Positions 1 to 12,385 are shown, counted from the stretch's first letter. The stretch: DNA of 64,000 nt from Hemicentrotus pulcherrimus (GCA_003118195.1 BEXV01000952.1:69910-133909), one strand, 5' to 3'. The notes: a model not told the origin generated them from the sequence alone. Numbers and translations: made by a program.

Positions 1-210
1 CCCCCCCCCATCCGGGTGTTAATGTCGTTAATGTAACGTAATGAGAGGAAATTTTAGGAGTTTTGTATCAACCGCGTAGCGATTCAATATGTTGTGAAAG
101 AGAGATAGGTGTTTGTAAATGTTTAACCCTATTTCATGGGGGCCGCATTTTATTATGAACTATGTTTATTGTCACTTCTTCAATGCTCCGCGGGCCACAC
201 CAGAAAAGCT

Positions 211-232
211 CGCGGGCCGCATGCGGCCCGCG
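211..232. repeat. GC-rich perfect palindrome
   Basis: A 22-bp perfect palindrome (half-site CGCGGGCCGCA) lies in a GC-rich island of about 55 bp at 187-242. The CGCGGGCC motif recurs three times in this island, inside otherwise AT-rich DNA. Similar GGCCCGC-rich stretches occur in hAT-type repeats of other animals (from memory), so a transposon remnant is possible. No terminal repeats were found around it. Confidence 0.6.
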
Positions 233-1473
233 GGCCGCGGGTTGGCACCCTATATTATAGGGTGTTGTAATCATATATTATGTTCCCTGTTAAAAACTTG
301 AAAATTAAGAACCATATTAACTTGTTACCATTATCGTTGATACGCATGGGATGTAGCGTTAACACCACTTTAAGGTGTTCTACAATTAATAAACACTGTC
401 AAGAGAAAATTAGGCACAACAACTAACAAGGGTTTGTGCCTAAAAACTAGGCGAAAATATGGAATAGAGGTCGACCCTCTCGATGTTCTGCGCTTTCAGC
501 GCTTCTACGCCACTTGTTGGCGATCTGGGCTAGCTGATTATGTGGTATGCTGTATAATTTCAGTGGTTTTAATCCGGTTGGGTTCCCGTAATCATCAGAG
601 GTCCAGCCCTCCAGCTCAACCACAATCAAATAATTTGATTAGATACTAGTCAAGGAAACAGTACCCGTTTGGTACATCCTACATGTGTCTTCGCCTAACC
701 CTCCCATTTTTCAAGTTATAGAATCACATGCATGGAACATCTGCTTACGTTTAAATGTTCGGTATGAAACTCATCTAAAAACATAAATAATGAAACTTAA
801 ATACAGGCGTTTTAATATGAAAAAGGGAATTCCCTGCATAAGGAACCACGCAAGATGATATGACAGATTTTAACTCCAGTTTTATTACACGTTTCTATTT
901 TATAAAATGATTTGGGGTAACAATTATGTATATCATAAAGACGGTAAGCTATCTATATTGATTAAACCTAAAATACTGGTATCTCTTTGATAAAACAGTC
1001 AGTCTATTTATTTTACTATATAGTATTAAGGCCTAAATACATTGTCATATCATGCATCACTTAGAATATGTTATTTGAAAGAGTAATACTATAACCAAAT
1101 GGGTGCATCCTCAGAGACCGGTCTCTTCGGCCGTCTCGTCGATCTCCTGAATGAATTTAAGTGAAAAGAGGATGAAAAGAGTGGAAAACTAGCAAATGAA
1201 TGCCGGAGGACAACTGTAACAAATATATTTCCGACAGCCAGAAAAATCTCTTAATTCATCATATTTTATAGGAAGCCGGAGAGTCTATCTACAAGCATTA
1301 AGGACTTATAATAATTATTCATATTAATAAGTTTTAATAAGTTTTACTTCGCGAGTTGTACATTGCTCATAAAACGAGATAGATGCATTACTCCTATGAC
1401 AGAGGTGAACAGCCTCGACGTTCCACGTGGGATGCAGTGTGGTAAATGAATCGTACCATGAATCTCCATCTCT

Positions 1474-1478
<5 letters not shown>

Positions 1479-1504
<26 letters not shown>
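1479..1504. repeat. (CT)n microsatellite
   Basis: A nearly uninterrupted CT dinucleotide run preceded by a poly-C run. The frames crossing it on both strands (Ser/Leu-rich on one, Arg/Glu-rich on the other) are products of the repeat and should not be called as genes. Confidence 0.95.
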
Positions 1505-1509
<5 letters not shown>

Positions 1510-4500
1510 CCGCCCAACCCTTCCCCACCTTCTCTCTGAAATGTTCAATGCCTTATATTTCAAAAGCAATTCAGGAAATGAACTTTACAACAATGGGAAG
1601 GATTTTAAGAGGCATTTAGACGAACAAATACCGATATCGTGGAGAGGTTTTGTATTATTCATACTGACGATCCGCACATTGGCCACAAAAAGGAAACAAA
1701 TATTGATGTTATCTGAATATCACTATGTCCTCAACGTAAGCAGCGTACACAATTAAGTACCTTGATATCAGAAAAATGCCTTGGTAATGATCAATATAAT
1801 TATTACTAATTTTGGGATGTTATTTTTCAGTGAGAGTCAAATATGGATCATAACATAACACCTCCATAAATTTTGTGTTCGAGAATGGCCAACTATCAAA
1901 TATTTTATCTCGATCATTTACTCATTTTAAGCTTAGATCAGTTCAGGGATTCTAATCTTTTCTAATCCAGGAAACTGATAGTCTGTTTACGATCGCAGGA
2001 ACTATTGTTACCCTAATATAGCAACATTATTGCCCATAGACCTCCCCTTGACTTCTCTCATTTTCTTTATCAAGCTATATACATTTTCGTTCGTTACAGA
2101 GAGGAGAATCTCATTATCCTGAAACGTAAATAGGTGAACAAATTTACTTAAAAGCAGGTAGATGGGGTTTTGGTATCTGAACCCTTCCTTCCTGTTCGGG
2201 GTTTAGGGCAGTGTTTAAAACGTTTATCTAATGGCAACGTTAATTCGTGGTAAAGGGCGTATTGTATAACTAGGGTAGTTTTCCTCATGTTACATTTATC
2301 CAAAGATAATTGCTTGATCTTTCTGTCTTGTTTTTCCTTGACTACAATATATTTATAAACAGTAATGGGTAAATCGCTAACGGCTTAGGGAAATGAATGA
2401 ATTTCTTTTAAATTAGGAATAGCAGCTACGGTTAACTTTACAGGAAGAACAACAAGTACAAGTCGTAACCTCTTGACTACAGCATTCTCTTACTCTTATA
2501 GCCTTACTACAGGGGCACTACGTTTCAGTAGGCAATGGCTAAAAGATCAAGATGAAGTAAAGGTTGATATTTAACGTAGCGAAGATAGAACACTCTCTGA
2601 TTGTGTAACAGCAGACTGATATGACATGAAAATCATTAGTGACACGGTCAGTTATGTATATTATTCATTTATTTATTCAACCAGCAGTTACAATATAGAA
2701 ATGTTTTTAATAGTGGGCAAGGAGCCTCTGAAATTGATTTAAAAAACAAATAAAGATTGCAAAAGGATTAAGCATCAGTGATCCAATTACAGACTCTCGT
2801 TCATCAGTTTCCTCAAGCGAAAGAGGCCGTTTTGGTGTATAAAGAAACGTCCGTAAAATATAACTCATATTCGTTATGTTCTCTTTGCCCATCGTTAACG
2901 TAAAATGATGTGTTAAATTTTTCGTTATGACTTAAAGAAGTTCCCGTTCAGATTAATTTCCATCGTTTTATGACTTGTACAGAATAAGCCATCGTTTAAA
3001 ATCATACCTTCCCGATTCACCGACTCCATTTTGTTCGTTTTCATTTCTGTTCGATTGCTTTGATGGGTCGACGGGCGCTGAGGCAATCGCGATAAAATGT
3101 CAAATGAAAGGGCTTTTATATTCCAAGGTCTCTTTCCAAATACGATGCTGGAGAATGCTGAGAGCATCTGCATGACAATAATCATGTAATCCATCTCTCC
3201 CGGTGCAAAAAGAGGCATTTTCTTCGTATTTCCATTAAATTCGACGAAACGTATTGGAATGCAGTTACTGATATCTATACAAGCTATCGAGCGATTGGTT
3301 TAAAGCAAGAATCGTAATATAATGTAGATCACCCTATTGTCAATGGTAACATATCTAAAGAGTGTCTCGTTAAATCATGCAACACTATTGCATATTAAAG
3401 GGAAATTGTAACTACATGTACTGAAGAATAAACGAGCTCTCAAGTAGTGCTCGTTGCACAGAAGGAGTCAGTTTGCTGACGTAGAATTCCGCCAGCACGG
3501 AACTGACACACCTTGTGAGACTTAAACCGCTCAAAAATATATTGTGCTAAGTGCACAGTGCAAATATTGCCATGCATAATTGGCGCATAGGTCAATTTCC
3601 TCCACATGTTTTATTGGCGCAATAAAAACACAATGACGCCTTATGTTTAGCAGGCAATAGTGTTTGGCTTATCACATCACTCTAACTATCAATAAATTAG
3701 TGCTGTTGCATTATGGGAACAGCTCGTTGTAGAACGTGCAAGAAATAGAGAACCAATAATTATTGCAGCATCACTTTATCATTCAGCTATAAGATAATAC
3801 TCGTATTCCAGTTGAGTAGTTTCGAGGATTATTTTTCCTTTTTGCTTCAATTTAAAAACAGCTGGGTATAGTTGTGATCAATATTCGGTAAAATCTAGCC
3901 CAAATATACTCAATATTCAGTTAATTTAGGAAGTTATAGGAGAGCGTATCTGCTCTTATGTTTTTTTTTTTGAAGGTTTATTATTTCCTTCACTTGTAAA
4001 AACAAACGTAAATTTGAAGATTAACCACTGAATACTCTGATGACAGTCCATGTGGTTTATTTATTAAACAGTTTAATAATTAGTATATGATAGAGAAACA
4101 TTAAATCTCTGTATTGACTTCATTTAATTGTTATATTGCGGACGTGAATAAATACAATTTTCATGACCAGATTCAGAATACCAGAGTTTAACTTGTTTTT
4201 AGTTTTTCCTATAGGATTAAAGTGGGGACTCTGTAGAACTTTATTTCTTGCCCATTTCAAAATATAAATTCAAAGTATAAAAATAACTGGCTACAGACAG
4301 AGCAATCGTAAACAAATATTAGGATGGCCCTGGAAATTGTGTAATATGTAACACGAACAAGAAACAAAGGTTCTAATCACATTACAAACACTACCGAAAA
4401 AGCCTGTATAATTCTATAAATGCCCACTCAATCATGATACGTCATTATATTGACCTGAACGCATCCGTTCAATCGTGTTCGGTGGGCCAAAAGATAAATT

Positions 4501-5007
4501 GACGACAGCACTTTCAAAAGAAAAACGTCGATCTGAAAATGGACCATGAAATTCGATTTGATGAATATATCAATAAATAAAGGAGGTATTTTTTCCCGCC
4601 TGTGTTATGTCACTTGTTCTATACCTTCACAGGTCTCGATTTTTCAAGTGCGCGCGTCAATCCGACAGAAGATCTTGATTTTGATGGTGAAAAGAGAAAA
4701 AAAAGAAACTGTAAACATCACCTACGATTTTCTAACGTTGCGGCATCACGATATCAGAAACTTGTCACCGTGAAACCCGATTTCAACGCTATAGAGCAGT
4801 AGGAAGAGATTCCTTGAGCGTTCACATCGAGAAACAACCATAAAAATGTTTTTATGCTGGGTACTCACGATACCATGAATGGCAAGTTTAACATTTAATA
4901 TTACGGAGAAAGAAAGAGAGAAAAAGAATGAGAGATGCCTTTTACATGGATAACTGTGAGTCTGCGGTTGAACCGTGTTCTTAAGACGCTGCTTGAATGC
5001 GGACAAA

Positions 5008-5075
5008 GTGTCAAATAATCACGTTCATAACCGCATCGAATATATTCGATGCGGAAACAATACTGAATTTGACAC
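5008..5075. repeat. Hairpin with a 24-bp perfect palindromic core
   Basis: The core at 5031-5054 is a perfect palindrome (half-site CCGCATCGAATA). It is bracketed by an outer inverted repeat, GTGTCAAAT at 5008-5016 and its complement at 5067-5075. The intervening arms pair only partly. The structure fits a short foldback or MITE remnant, but a symmetric protein-binding site cannot be excluded. Confidence 0.6.
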
Positions 5076-6712
5076 GCAAAATGTCAAACTCTCTCTCCTT
5101 TTTTTCTTAATGAAGAAGGTATATCTAATAGGGGATACATTGCCCTTTACTATGGCGCATAATAAATATATAACAATCTTATATATGCAATGAATGAATA
5201 TGCTTTGTTAGTAATTCACTTCCTTACCGAATTGCAACAGAAAAATGTGATATACGTTTTCTCCTCACTCAATCCGTTTCACTAAAGTCAATCGATTCTT
5301 CAATTTTTAAAAAATAATTTATATCACGTATTGGACCCCTCACCCACTTCACCCACTTCGCCCTCTACGGTTATATGATAACAGTAGTTTTATATAAAAG
5401 GTGCTTATTCCGACACAAAGCTCTGAATATTGATTATAAAGTTTCTCCTATTACTTAATATCAAGACAGACATTAAACGCCCTTTATCAAACAAAATATA
5501 TATCTTATATAACTTTGCTTTTTCTAGAGTATTATTCCTTGTTATTTTAATTCAGGGTACAAGGTGGACGAACTCCTTTTTAACTTTTACGACCTTTCAT
5601 GAGAGGGGTTCAGAATTCTCTCACGAACGTGTCAAAAGATTTGATTTCCAACGATTAGGCGTTGATGATGACTGGGAAGCGTTGTCCAAGGCCTATTCAC
5701 CAGCGGTGGTTTTGTTCGTGTATATGGGGTATAATACAACTGGAAAAGCCTTTTGTAACACCTTCTTTGATCAAGGAAATTAGACGCAGATGTTTTAGTT
5801 TTGTGACTTACATCGACTGCATAACAGGAAAGCTATTTCAATGTACCTACGCAACTGATTTCGAGAGGCTATTCGACACATATCACAAAGACTGAGGTCA
5901 GCAATATTACTCACCTCAGGCTCTCGATACTTTTAAAGACAATTGAAGTATACAATTATTGTATGAACATCGCTGCTTGAATATGTGGTAGAGGTTGCCC
6001 AAACAAGTGGGAACCTTCCTAATTTTCATGGGCCTATATCTCCGTATCGGCTTTGTACGCTTATGGAAGTATAAATGAAAAATATGAATACCTTCTCTCG
6101 TTTACCAGAGGGCAAGGCGATCAGAACAAGAAGTTCGTAAAGTATTGTCGGGGCAAGCAAAGACGGACATGATGACCACTTTTGCTCTTTACTAGTAACA
6201 ATTTCCACGTACTGTAAACCCTTATAACTCTAATTCAAGACCATAAATGCAATTGAGGCAAGTACATGTAACTTTTTGAAACCGATTTAGATTACCTTCT
6301 CGTGGGCTTTTGCTTGCGCCCCCAAATCACAAGCAAAGCTGAAAAAACAATCGCTAATTCTATGCATTCTTTACTTTTGCAGCGCATAAAAATTATTATC
6401 ATGGAATTTTTTTTTCGAAATGAGTTTTGATGAGTCAACATTTCTCTTACAATGTAATGAAATGATCCACAGTAAGAAAACAGCTCAACAATTATTAACG
6501 GTGAAGAAAACCCATACACGTCGTATCGAACATTGACTCAGGTAAGCCTAGAATGTCTGTATTAAAATCTCAAAGTACGTTAGAAAACTTGCAAATTATA
6601 TACGGTTCGAGAACACTCATATTTTTAGAATGATTCATTAGCAGGGACGGTGGTAACGGCAAGCAAGTCACAGAGTGCAGTTCTCTCATAATCATGTAGG
6701 CTGACATGAAAT

Positions 6713-6749
6713 GGAGAGAGAGAGAGAGAGAGAGAAAGAAGAAAAAAAG

Positions 6750-6783
<34 letters not shown>

Positions 6784-6784
6784 T
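6713..6784. repeat. (AG)n-rich purine tract
   Basis: A purine tract of about 70 bp made of two AG runs separated by an AAGAAGAAAAAAAGG interruption. The frame on the minus strand through it is Ser/Leu/Phe-rich low complexity. Confidence 0.95.
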
Positions 6785-6918
6785 GAAGGCTCAGGGACTG
6801 AGGAAAGAGGAAGAAGGAGACTGCATGGAGAATACTAAACGAGTGTGAGTGCGGGTGGATTTTGAGTTGTGGTGTTTGCATGTATGTACATGTGTGAGCG
6901 AGATGTTTAATATGAAAG

Positions 6919-7526
6919 CAGAGGCGGAAGAGCCGACGGGGGTGGGGGGGGGGGCGGGGGCCACAGTCCCCCCATTATTTCAGGTATCCTAAAGCGCCCC
7001 TTCTTCCGTAGGAAAGGTGGCCCCTTTAACTTAAGATATTAGCCCCTTTTTATTTTTAATAGGTGCCCGTTCCACATTCCTATAAGAGCCTCTTACCATC
7101 TCTCATAAGTGCCTGGTCACCTTTATTTATTAAATAAAATCTAAGGGGTGTCCCTTATTTTGACAAGTGTCTCTTTTCCTTTGTTTGTCGTCTTTTCTTC
7201 TCCTAAGTGAACACTTTTACCTCCGATAGGTGCATCCGATTTCAATTTGACACGTGCCCTTTATCCTTTTTTATTTGTGCCATTTTTCTTCTGATAATGC
7301 AGAGTAAAATGCTTTAAGCAGTATCTTAGACCATGTAAAGAAAGAAAACAAAATTAAAATCACCCCTAATGATGTAATCACAATGCAGGGATATATGCCA
7401 ATGTCTAAAAATGGTTTATTGTCGCTTTGAGGTTTCAATTTTTAAAGTGCCCCCTTTCCCCCAGTAAGTGCCCTTTTTTGTTGATACCCCCTCCCCCCCA
7501 CGTTGAAAGACGCTCCGCCGCCCCTG
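6919..7526. mobile_element. Putative non-autonomous DNA element with inverted ends and an internal degenerate array
   Basis: The left end reads CAGAGGCGGAAGAGC and the reverse complement of the right end reads CAGGGGCGGCGGAGC, so the two ends are imperfect inverted repeats. Each is followed inward by a G-rich run. The interior at about 7005-7300 and 7445-7490 carries about a dozen degenerate copies of a GTGCCCCTTT-like motif at roughly 30-36-bp spacing, joined by T/A-rich linkers. No coding sequence was found. The left end resembles the sequence at 12111, which suggests a dispersed family. I recall similar GGCGGATCCAGGA-ended repeats from sea urchins, but this is not verified. Confidence 0.5.
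6940..6962 (+). other. Long G-run / possible G-quadruplex
   Basis: Runs of 5, 10 and 5 G separated by single bases form a very G-rich stretch inside the left end of the 6919-7526 element. Such a tract could form a quadruplex. No regulatory role is shown. Confidence 0.6.
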
Positions 7527-7535
7527 TACGGAAGA

Positions 7536-7666
7536 GATACTGAGAGAGAGAGAAAGAAAGAGAGAAAGAGAGAGGAAGAAACCGAGCGCGAGGGAGGGGG
7601 AGAGGGAAAGGGAGAGTATGGAAGACAGAAAGGGCAAAAAATGGTGAAGGGAGAAAGAAAGAAACA

Positions 7667-7698
<32 letters not shown>

Positions 7699-7699
7699 T
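7536..7699. repeat. Purine-rich tract followed by (TA)n
   Basis: An AG/AAAG-rich purine tract at about 7536-7662 is followed by an alternating TA run at 7667-7699, broken by one C. Frames on both strands here are low-complexity products (Arg/Glu/Lys on plus, Ser/Leu/Phe/Tyr on minus) and not genes. Confidence 0.9.
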
Positions 7700-9300
7700 G
7701 TTCCTTAGTCGGCAAGTGATTTGTTTGCGGTAACAAATGAAAACGCGTGACGTAAGATGATGGATTGTCTCTCTTTGTGCGCAATTAAGCAGGTGTTTCA
7801 CAACAACGTCAGTAGAGAAATCAAAACTTACCTAGTTACTTTGCCCTACACTCATAAACTCGTATAAAATGCCAATGGCATGGCAAGGGAAAGGGGGGGG
7901 GGGCGGTGACTGACATCTCATTACTTTTGATTGTTGAGCAAAACATCAGCGTCAACACTATCTTCTATTCAATTTTTTTGTTTTTTTTTGTTTGATATTT
8001 AAAAATCTTTATTGTGTTATCTAAACTTGGAAGTAAATGAAAACCTTCTCTACCCAATCGATGTGATTACACTATGTTGTGAACTGCTTGAACGAATGAC
8101 AAACTGTAATCACTTCTAGCGTTAGTGTTTGCACATCTGTTTATACAAGGTTCTTCTAAATTAACACATTTGAACAGAGTGTCATATCTAATGCAGGTGA
8201 AACATGATGACTATGTAGACTGTTTACTTTGGTCTGGCTGAAACATATGGATTACGAAAGGGAATCACGAGCAGGTATAATTTTGGGTGTGTCCATACGG
8301 ATCGACCTTTCTCATTATTTTGATGTAGACATAGTGGCGAGCAAAAAATTCCAAATTTGAATCGACCATGATTGTTGTCTATATTGCACTAATTTTGTTG
8401 AAGTTTTGACTCCAACACGATTATCTACTGATTGTTGAAACACGCGACAAACAATCAATACATCCATGTAAATGCCAGGCGCAGGGTGACTATGGGATTT
8501 GAAATTAAATAAATTCTCAAAAGTCCTAAATCGCGCAGGGAAATTAAACCTGGTATGGAAACACCCTTTCTTGACGCGATCGCTTTCCACTTGTTGTTTG
8601 AACGAACCTTTTCATTTGAATCATATCGATATCTTGTTCAAACACTGAGCTAAGTGACATGGTAAATAGCACAAGACAGGTCCCGTTGGTCTGCTTCCGC
8701 GATCTCTGTCAGTTGCATCACGAAAAAATTGATTCTTCGTGAACACAGTCGAAAATTTGTTTTAAAACCAAGGCCCGCGTTTTCCGACAGAGATTCACCA
8801 GACGCCGGGCGCTCTTTTTAAAATCGCAAGTTCAACGTAGCGACTTAAACGAGATTACCTGTGGCGCTTTGTAATTCACGTTGCGCATGGTGCGTCAATT
8901 CGTTGCGATATTATCTGCGCCAATTAAGCCTATGGAGGCAATTAAGTTCATTCATCAATAACGCAAAGCAATATTTGCACTGTTCGTTTTGTATTTACAT
9001 CTGTATGCGATCTCTCTCTCACATGTCGTCCAAGGCCGCGGCACTCGCTGACGTACGCTTGCGTCAATACAATGACGCATCGTGCACAACGGGCATTAGA
9101 CCAAGCTTCAACCCATCATGGCAAGTCTGGTTCAAGGAATATAATGGGGAAGACGACTCGAAAGATATTGCCCATACCATGATATTGATATTCTATATAT
9201 AATTCCTGTATAGCAGAACGAATTCTCGTGAATTAAACAATGCGAATGTGTGAGTGTACTTTATGATGTATTTCGAAATAATCTGAAAAAACGGTGAACC
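7700..9300. other. No gene recognised
   Basis: Mixed-composition sequence with a poly-G run near 7892-7901. It contains a frame of 113 codons at 8861-9202 on plus and one of 91 codons at 8315-8590 on minus. Neither translation is recognisable, and no splice pattern connects them. Confidence 0.5.
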
Positions 9301-9625
9301 TTTTCACCGTATGAATTTACTTTTTCTGAGAGACAATCAGAAAACGGGAAATTAACAGAAAACGGTAACAACCTAGATTTTGGACACCAATCACATCGAA
9401 ATGGACCGTCAGTGGCCGAAAACTTTCGACCACATCTGTGGGATATTATACTTTTAAAATAATTTTTAGATAACGATATTATCTTTTCACCGCATGAATA
9501 TACACTTTTGAGAAACAATCAGAAAACGGGAAACAAACAAAAAGCAGTAATAACCTAGATTTTGGACATGAATTACACCAAAATGGACCGCGAGTGGACA
9601 GAACCCTTTTAACCACATCTGTGGG
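9301..9625. repeat. Diverged tandem pair, period 183 bp
   Basis: Two related 142-bp blocks, 9301-9442 and 9484-9625, share landmarks in the same order: TTTTCACCG(T/C)ATGAAT, ACAATCAGAAAACGGGAA, AACCTAGATTTTGGACA, ATGGACCG and CCACATCTGTGGG. A spacer of 41 bp separates them. The frames crossing them on both strands follow from the duplication. There is no stop-free reading frame shared by both units, so this is a non-coding repeat. Confidence 0.8.
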
Positions 9626-10217
9626 TCATACGACTGACCTGTATATATTACATTCGAGAGTCGAAAGTGCATATGGGTCACGAATACACCCTCAAGAAAC
9701 GTCACTTTATAATGAAAGAAATCGATCATTTTCAGTGATATGTGTATCTCACTTACCCACTGACCACTGCTCGTCCATGCACCATACTTTAACAATTTAC
9801 ATGACCTATATTCCGAGCAGAGTGTTTTCTACAAGAGTGAAAAGTTCAAACCAGAATACGAAAGATAAAAAAATTGTTTGTAACCAACTGCATAATCATC
9901 AATTCATTTTCCTTCAACGTTACGAAGTGATATGCCGATGATGTTGGTAAGAGTGGCATATTAGCTCGTAAACTAAGAGATGTTAAACTCTAACATAACG
10001 TGATCAAGTAAAAAAGACAAAACTTATAAAAAATATTTAGTATTCAAATTATTTTGAAACATCGTATCAATTCACATCAGTGTAAATGGGACCAGATTAC
10101 ATCTCTACAGAAACATGCATAGTGGTGAAAAATAAGGAATATAAATGCGTCAGCTTGCAGTATAACATAAAAAACATAAAGTAATTCATAAATGATTTCC
10201 ACGTAATCTTTTTACTG

Positions 10218-10381
10218 TTAAAGGACAAGTCCACTCCAAAAATACCTTACTTTCAATAGAATCAGAAAAATTAGACGAACCAATCACACAAAGTTTGAAC
10301 AAAATCGGATAACTAATAAGAAAGTTATGAATTTTTGAAAATGTATGTAAAACTATGAAACAATGCAAATCACGATTTTTC
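10218..10381 (+). mobile_element. TTAAAGGACAAGTCC-type dispersed repeat, truncated
   Basis: It starts with TTAAAGGACAAGTCCAC and continues through the landmarks AAAATCGGAT and AAGAAAGTTATGAATTTT. I recall this sequence as a very common short repeat of sea urchins and other marine invertebrates, probably a non-autonomous DNA transposon with TTAAAGG ends. The matching right end is not found. Sequence related to a different element starts near 10382, so this copy appears truncated or fused. Family assignment is from memory. Confidence 0.55.
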
Positions 10382-10670
10382 TTTTAATTTTGGCCATTAC
10401 AAGAAGAGGGTTATTGATGGAGACAAATGCTCATGTACCCTTTACAGCTCATTTTACGTATGTTATTACCAAAGAAGAAAAAACCAGTCAGTCACTCAAT
10501 AGTATCTGACAGTGAAGTCTAGCAAGTAAATGGCTTTCCTTGCATAATTTAAATATTAGGACACTGCCAACGTTTAAATTTCACAGAAAGGACATACACG
10601 ACATATTCATAATTCCTGCAAAGTTCCACAAAATTTGATGTTGGCTGCAAAAGGGACATAGTATCTTTAA
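10382..10670 (+). mobile_element. MITE-like element, right-hand part (same family as 59512-60043)
   Basis: About 290 bp match the right half of the element at 59512-60043 in the same orientation. Shared landmarks include AAGAAG(A/T)GGGTTATTGATG, CAGTCAGTCAC, CTGACAGTGAAGTCTAG and TTCATAATTCCTGCAAAGTT. It ends with the terminal repeat GCAAAAGGGACATAGTATC followed by TTAA at 10667-10670. The left terminus and first third are missing. There is no open reading frame of note. Confidence 0.75.
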
Positions 10671-12110
10671 TCAAGCCTTAATGCTACCTCTCTCTTCAAA
10701 TTTTCCTGAAATAAAAAACAGCAGTCTTTTAAATAGCGGTACAACTTAGACATTTAAAATAATTGTTTTAAAAAACAAAATTCAGTGAGCTAATGTTCAG
10801 TATAAGCAAAGGGTCGTAAAATTCTGGAATTGAAGCACCTTAAGAAGAATATATGTCAGAGCAGAAGCGGACACCAGGGATTGGGTATCTTTGCCTCAGA
10901 TTTTAAAAACAAAATCCTGTATTTAGCTCATGCTGCAATCATAATTATAAACATTTAGGTCAGTCAGGAATCCCATGACTTTTACAAGCCGATCGCCTGT
11001 CTGATTATCGAGATATTTAGGATCATTGGCAATAGAAATTTAAAACAACGTTTTCCTAATGGTTTTTATAACACTCCAGTTTTAATGGGAAAAGTGACTA
11101 TGGTAAAACCGGTCAATCAAAGATTTTTATTTTTTGAGGCTCTTCATGATCAATTTGAAGCGCACTTTAAATTGTTAAGGGCTTCAATATTACACCATAT
11201 CACAGACACTGATAACACGTAGGTCCGTGCATCCCAGATTGTTAAACGATGCCTTTAAAGGACATAGCACAGTTTAATAAAGTGGATAGCCGTCAAGGTA
11301 ATAGCGTGGAAAGGATAATTAACTCATCACTTCATCATTAAACGTATGACCAACCATCAACGAAGTGAGGCGAGACATCATTTAAGGAGAAATGCATATC
11401 ATGACCTTCTTAAACGCTCCCAACGGAATACATTACACTTGTAAAACACGTTGCTCTAAGCAAGGTAATGGGTGTTCCATTTTATTGATACGAGGGTCAA
11501 ATATATTTCCTATGTACTAATGTCGTGAATACACATTTGTAAAATATAATATACGCCCCCCCCCTTTCAGATGGATTTTATCACCTTGTTTGAGTAGAGG
11601 GCTTGTTACGATATTGAATATTTATGATTCTATGAATAAACAATAAATATATATTTTTTTATTTTGCAGTGTATAATACTTAACACTTAATGTATTGTTG
11701 AGAATGATAGGAACAAATTACAAGGTACAATGATAAAAGCAGGCACAGTATAATCTAGTATGATTCATCATTCATTTCGATAGGTGTGGTTAAAATTTCC
11801 ACCAGCTTCCCTTTTCTGTACTTCGAATTTGTCCCCCCCCCCAGGAAAAAAAAATGCAATTTACTTATCTTGATCAAGGATTTGGCACCCGATAACAGGT
11901 TTTTAAGCAGATTCTTTCTTCTTTTTTTTGATAATGAAAAGAAATTACTTTAAATTATACATTTACCGAGAAAAAATTCTGAAGAGACTATTTTCAGCTC
12001 TTTTGATCTTTCTTCTGCGTTTTGTTGCGTTTCATTTGTTTGTTTGTGGCAATTCATTTGTATGTCTTTTATGCGAACGTCTCACTCTAAACCCCATAAA
12101 GTAATGTGAA
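10671..12110. other. No gene recognised
   Basis: AT-rich sequence with poly-C runs near 11556 and 11833. A TTTAAAGGACATAG string near 11255 resembles the ends of the TTAAAGG-type repeats but has no partner I could find. No frame of 60 or more codons occurs in this interval. Confidence 0.5.
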
Positions 12111-12220
12111 GCAGGCGCGAATCCAGGATTTCTTAGGGGAGGGGGCCCAACTTCTTTTTATTTTTTGCTCCCGAAAATTAAAAAATTTGCACCCCCCTTT
12201 GAGCGCCAGGGGGGGGGGGG
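12111..12220 (+). mobile_element. Left end of a GGCGGATCCAGGA-type repeat running into an assembly gap
   Basis: The segment begins CAGGCGCGAATCCAGGATTT and is followed by G-rich and T-rich runs, then CACCCCCCTTTGAGCGCCAG and a poly-G run that enters the N block. Its first bases resemble the left end of the element at 6919. The rest of the element is hidden in the gap. Assignment to a known echinoid repeat is from memory. Confidence 0.4.
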
Positions 12221-12385
12221 NNNNNNNNNNNNNNNNNNNNNNNNNNNNNNNNNNNNNNNNNNNNNNNNNNNNNNNNNNNNNNNNNNNNNNNNNNNNNNNN
12301 NNNNNNNNNNNNNNNNNNNNNNNNNNNNNNNNNNNNNNNNNNNNNNNNNNNNNNNNNNNNNNNNNNNNNNNNNNNNNNNNNNNNN
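12221..12385. other. Assembly gap (165 N)
   Basis: 165 undetermined bases, preceded immediately by a run of 12 G. The translated frames that cross it are meaningless. Confidence 1.

Larger units (their letters stand above)
1..6700. other. No gene recognised; AT-rich non-coding DNA
   Basis: Apart from the palindromes at 211-232 and 5031-5054 and a (CT)n microsatellite, this stretch holds only short frames of up to 117 codons. None has a recognisable protein family, and they lack consistent codon bias or paired splice sites. The longest, 5430-5783, contains a possible splice acceptor after 5555 followed by about 75 open codons. Nothing in its translation is recognisable. Confidence 0.55.

Noticed and set aside
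5430..5783. 117-codon frame with a possible acceptor at 5555
   Set aside because: The upstream part is Ile/Leu-rich AT sequence, and the downstream 75 codons match no family and end without a poly-A signal that I could support.
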